A DNA stretch of 64,000 nt from Lactobacillus apis. Its GTDB lineage: Bacteria; Bacillota; Bacilli; Lactobacillales; Lactobacillaceae. The position numbers and the translations under genes were made by a program. The stretch lies in NCBI RefSeq assembly GCF_002837055.1, contig NZ_PDKP01000001.1:724199-788198 (forward strand). Reading direction: 5' to 3'. The notes under the pieces are model-generated. The model was not told the DNA's origin. It did no database searches and saw only the letters and a program-made list of their open reading frames with translations. Shown one piece after another: positions 62,658 to 64,000 of this stretch (within the stretch, counting starts at the first letter, position 1; the number at the start of each line of letters is the position of its first letter).

Positions 62658-62848
62658 AATGGAGTTAAATTATATAATTGACCACGCCGAAAAAGCAGGT
62701 TATTTCTAGCCTTTTTCTCTCTACCATCTAAAGAACGTTAATTAGTAATTTGTCTTTTATTCTATACTTCCTATCTATAATTTTTTGATATCATCACTTA
62801 TTATGCTTTTAGAAACCAATTTTTTTACTATACAGAAAAGTTTATAAA

Positions 62849-62885
62849 TAAAAAACCTGCTGATTAGTTATCAGCAGGTTTTTAA
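62849..62885 (-). terminator. Terminator after the MFS transporter gene
   Basis: A stem AAAAACCTGCTGAT / ATCAGCAGGTTTTT with U runs on both strands. Confidence 0.88.
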
Positions 62886-62897
62886 TCGATATTTATT

Positions 62898-64000
62898 TTA
62901 ATCAACTATTTCTTGTTGCTTTTTATAAATACAGTTGAACACAATTGAAAGAATAATTGCTATCAAGGAAACCACATAAACGCCCTTTAATGCGCTAAAC
63001 AGTACTTGACGCAATTGTGGAACCAAGTTAGCTGCCAACTCTTTAGCTTTGATAGAAGAAACAATCTTGTTCATCATTGCCTGAGTTAGATTTGGATGCT
63101 TGGCAAGTTCACTTGCCACAATCGTATTGAAAGTAATACCGTAAATCGAAACCATCATAGTTTGTCCTAAGTAGCGCATTAAGGTATTAAACGATGTTGC
63201 AACACCAACATGGTCTTGATCGACTAAAACTTGTGAGCGAACTTGTGCAGCGGTCATAATGGAACCAAAGCCAAAGCCGTTCATCGCTGCAATGATGCAA
63301 AACAGCCAAAATGGTGTCTGCATTGGAACAATCAAAAGCATAGCGTCAGCTATCAACAATAGAGTTAACATTCCAAAGAATGTTTTACGGACACCCCATT
63401 TACTTAGCATTCCACCAATTAGAAATGAACCAATTACCCACATAACTGAACTTGGCGTTACTGCAAATCCTGCAATAGTTGCTGTAGTGCCCTTAATTCC
63501 CTGCATCCAAGTCGGAATATAGAATTCAAAGCCAATAACAACTCCTGATACAAACAAGGTAATCATATTGACTGCAAGGAACTCTCTACCTTTAAGCATC
63601 GTCAATGGCATTATTGGGTCCTCTGCGCGTTTTTCTTCACGGTAGAACATAATTGCACTAACAATAATTAAAACTGCCAAAGCAGCTAATATTAAGCCGC
63701 TGAGCGAGCTCAGTTCTTGCAAAGTAAACATTACTGTCAATAGCAGAACGACCAGCCAAAATGTGCCTTTAACATCAAGTTTAGCTTTTTGCTTAGCTTT
63801 GGGTTCACTTAAGAAGAACACAACCAGTAAAAAGGCTATCAAACCTATTGGAACATTGATGTAGAAAACCCAGTGCCATGAAAGATTCTGAACAATGAAT
63901 CCACCTAAAAGTGGTGCAATAACAGAAGCTACACCCCAAAAACCAGAGTTAAGCCCCAGCATTTTAGTTCTTTTTTCTAGAGTATACATATCGGCAATAA
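62898..64000 (-). CDS. MFS multidrug exporter, DHA2 (EmrB/QacA) family, C-terminal part
   Basis: The gene enters from beyond base 64000; about 367 codons are visible and the frame is open at the edge (IADMYTLEKRTKMLGLNSG). About ten of the expected 14 membrane helices are present. DHA2 marks: GVASVIAPLLGGFIVQNLSWHWVFYINVPIG (motif C region, helix 5-6) and GFGFGSIMTAAQVRSQVLV. It is a proton-driven drug exporter. The N-terminal four helices are outside the window. Confidence 0.9.
   Translation of the reverse strand, partial: IADMYTLEKRTKMLGLNSGFWGVASVIAPLLGGFIVQNLSWHWVFYINVPIGLIAFLLVVFFLSEPKAKQKAKLDVKGTFWLVVLLLTVMFTLQELSSLSGLILAALAVLIIVSAIMFYREEKRAEDPIMPLTMLKGREFLAVNMITLFVSGVVIGFEFYIPTWMQGIKGTTATIAGFAVTPSSVMWVIGSFLIGGMLSKWGVRKTFFGMLTLLLIADAMLLIVPMQTPFWLFCIIAAMNGFGFGSIMTAAQVRSQVLVDQDHVGVATSFNTLMRYLGQTMMVSIYGITFNTIVASELAKHPNLTQAMMNKIVSSIKAKELAANLVPQLRQVLFSALKGVYVVSLIAIILSIVFNCIYKKQQEIVD

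Noticed and set aside
62659..62709. Short open frame MELNYIIDHAEKAGYF after the ABC exporter terminator
   Set aside because: No SD, only 16 codons, directly behind a terminator, and no family recognised; treated as chance.
1..64000. CRISPR arrays, insertion sequences, prophage or toxin-antitoxin systems
   Set aside because: I looked for evenly spaced repeats, transposase or integrase motifs and small paired genes and found none.

Overview
This 64 kb window is chromosomal DNA from a low-GC Gram-positive bacterium, most probably a Lactobacillus of the acidophilus/crispatus/helveticus kind. The reasons are its Bacillus-like housekeeping order, T-box control of aminoacyl-tRNA synthetase genes, two secreted proteins with Lactobacillus S-layer (SLAP) type domains, a PepR-like prolinase and mannose-class PTS genes. 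The species call is inference. I see no CRISPR array, insertion sequence, prophage or replication origin. Every intergenic gap over about 300 bp is described below.

Region 1 (1-14,600, all minus strand) is a housekeeping block: yqeH (cut by the window edge), yqeG, the infC-rpmI-rplT translation operon with an attenuator leader and a probable AUU start for infC, a glutamine-type ABC importer, T-box-controlled thrS, the primosome genes dnaI and dnaB, nrdR, coaE, mutM and polA. Apart from the importer, the order follows Bacillus subtilis. The threonyl-tRNA synthetase keeps its editing domain but has lost all four residues expected at the editing site.

Region 2 (14,700-32,600) starts with two tandem SLAP-type surface proteins. 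It continues with murC, ytpR, a thioredoxin-like protein, trmB, ecsB/ecsA, a HIT hydrolase, a small membrane-anchored protein, the foldase PrsA, the yhaM/yhaN/yhaO nuclease group, a YlbF-family protein, a class A penicillin-binding protein and an RluA-type pseudouridine synthase.

Region 3 (32,600-46,300) is accessory metabolism. An intracellular GH29 fucosidase and a GntR regulator diverge from a mannose-class PTS (IIAB, IIC, IID). This resembles the alf fucosyl-GlcNAc locus of Lactobacillus casei, and twin operator-like palindromes and a cre-like site lie between the two arms. Then come a PepR-like peptidase, an orphan peptide-binding lipoprotein, a serine hydrolase preceded by a 19-codon ORF, a flavoprotein reductase with a divergent LysR regulator, a histidine phosphatase and an aldo/keto reductase.

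Region 4 (46,300-59,200) holds fba, T-box-controlled argS, an L,D-transpeptidase, an NAD(P)HX dehydratase, a D,D-carboxypeptidase, tRNA-Leu(CAG), a PspC protein, an aminotransferase, a lipid-linked sugar flippase, T-box-controlled leuS and a PAP2 phosphatase.

Region 5 (59,200-64,000) has a 490 bp gap with a decayed coding remnant and an attenuator-like hairpin. It is followed by an ABC-2 exporter whose second permease carries an N-terminal frameshift in an A-tract, and then by an MFS drug exporter that runs off the window.
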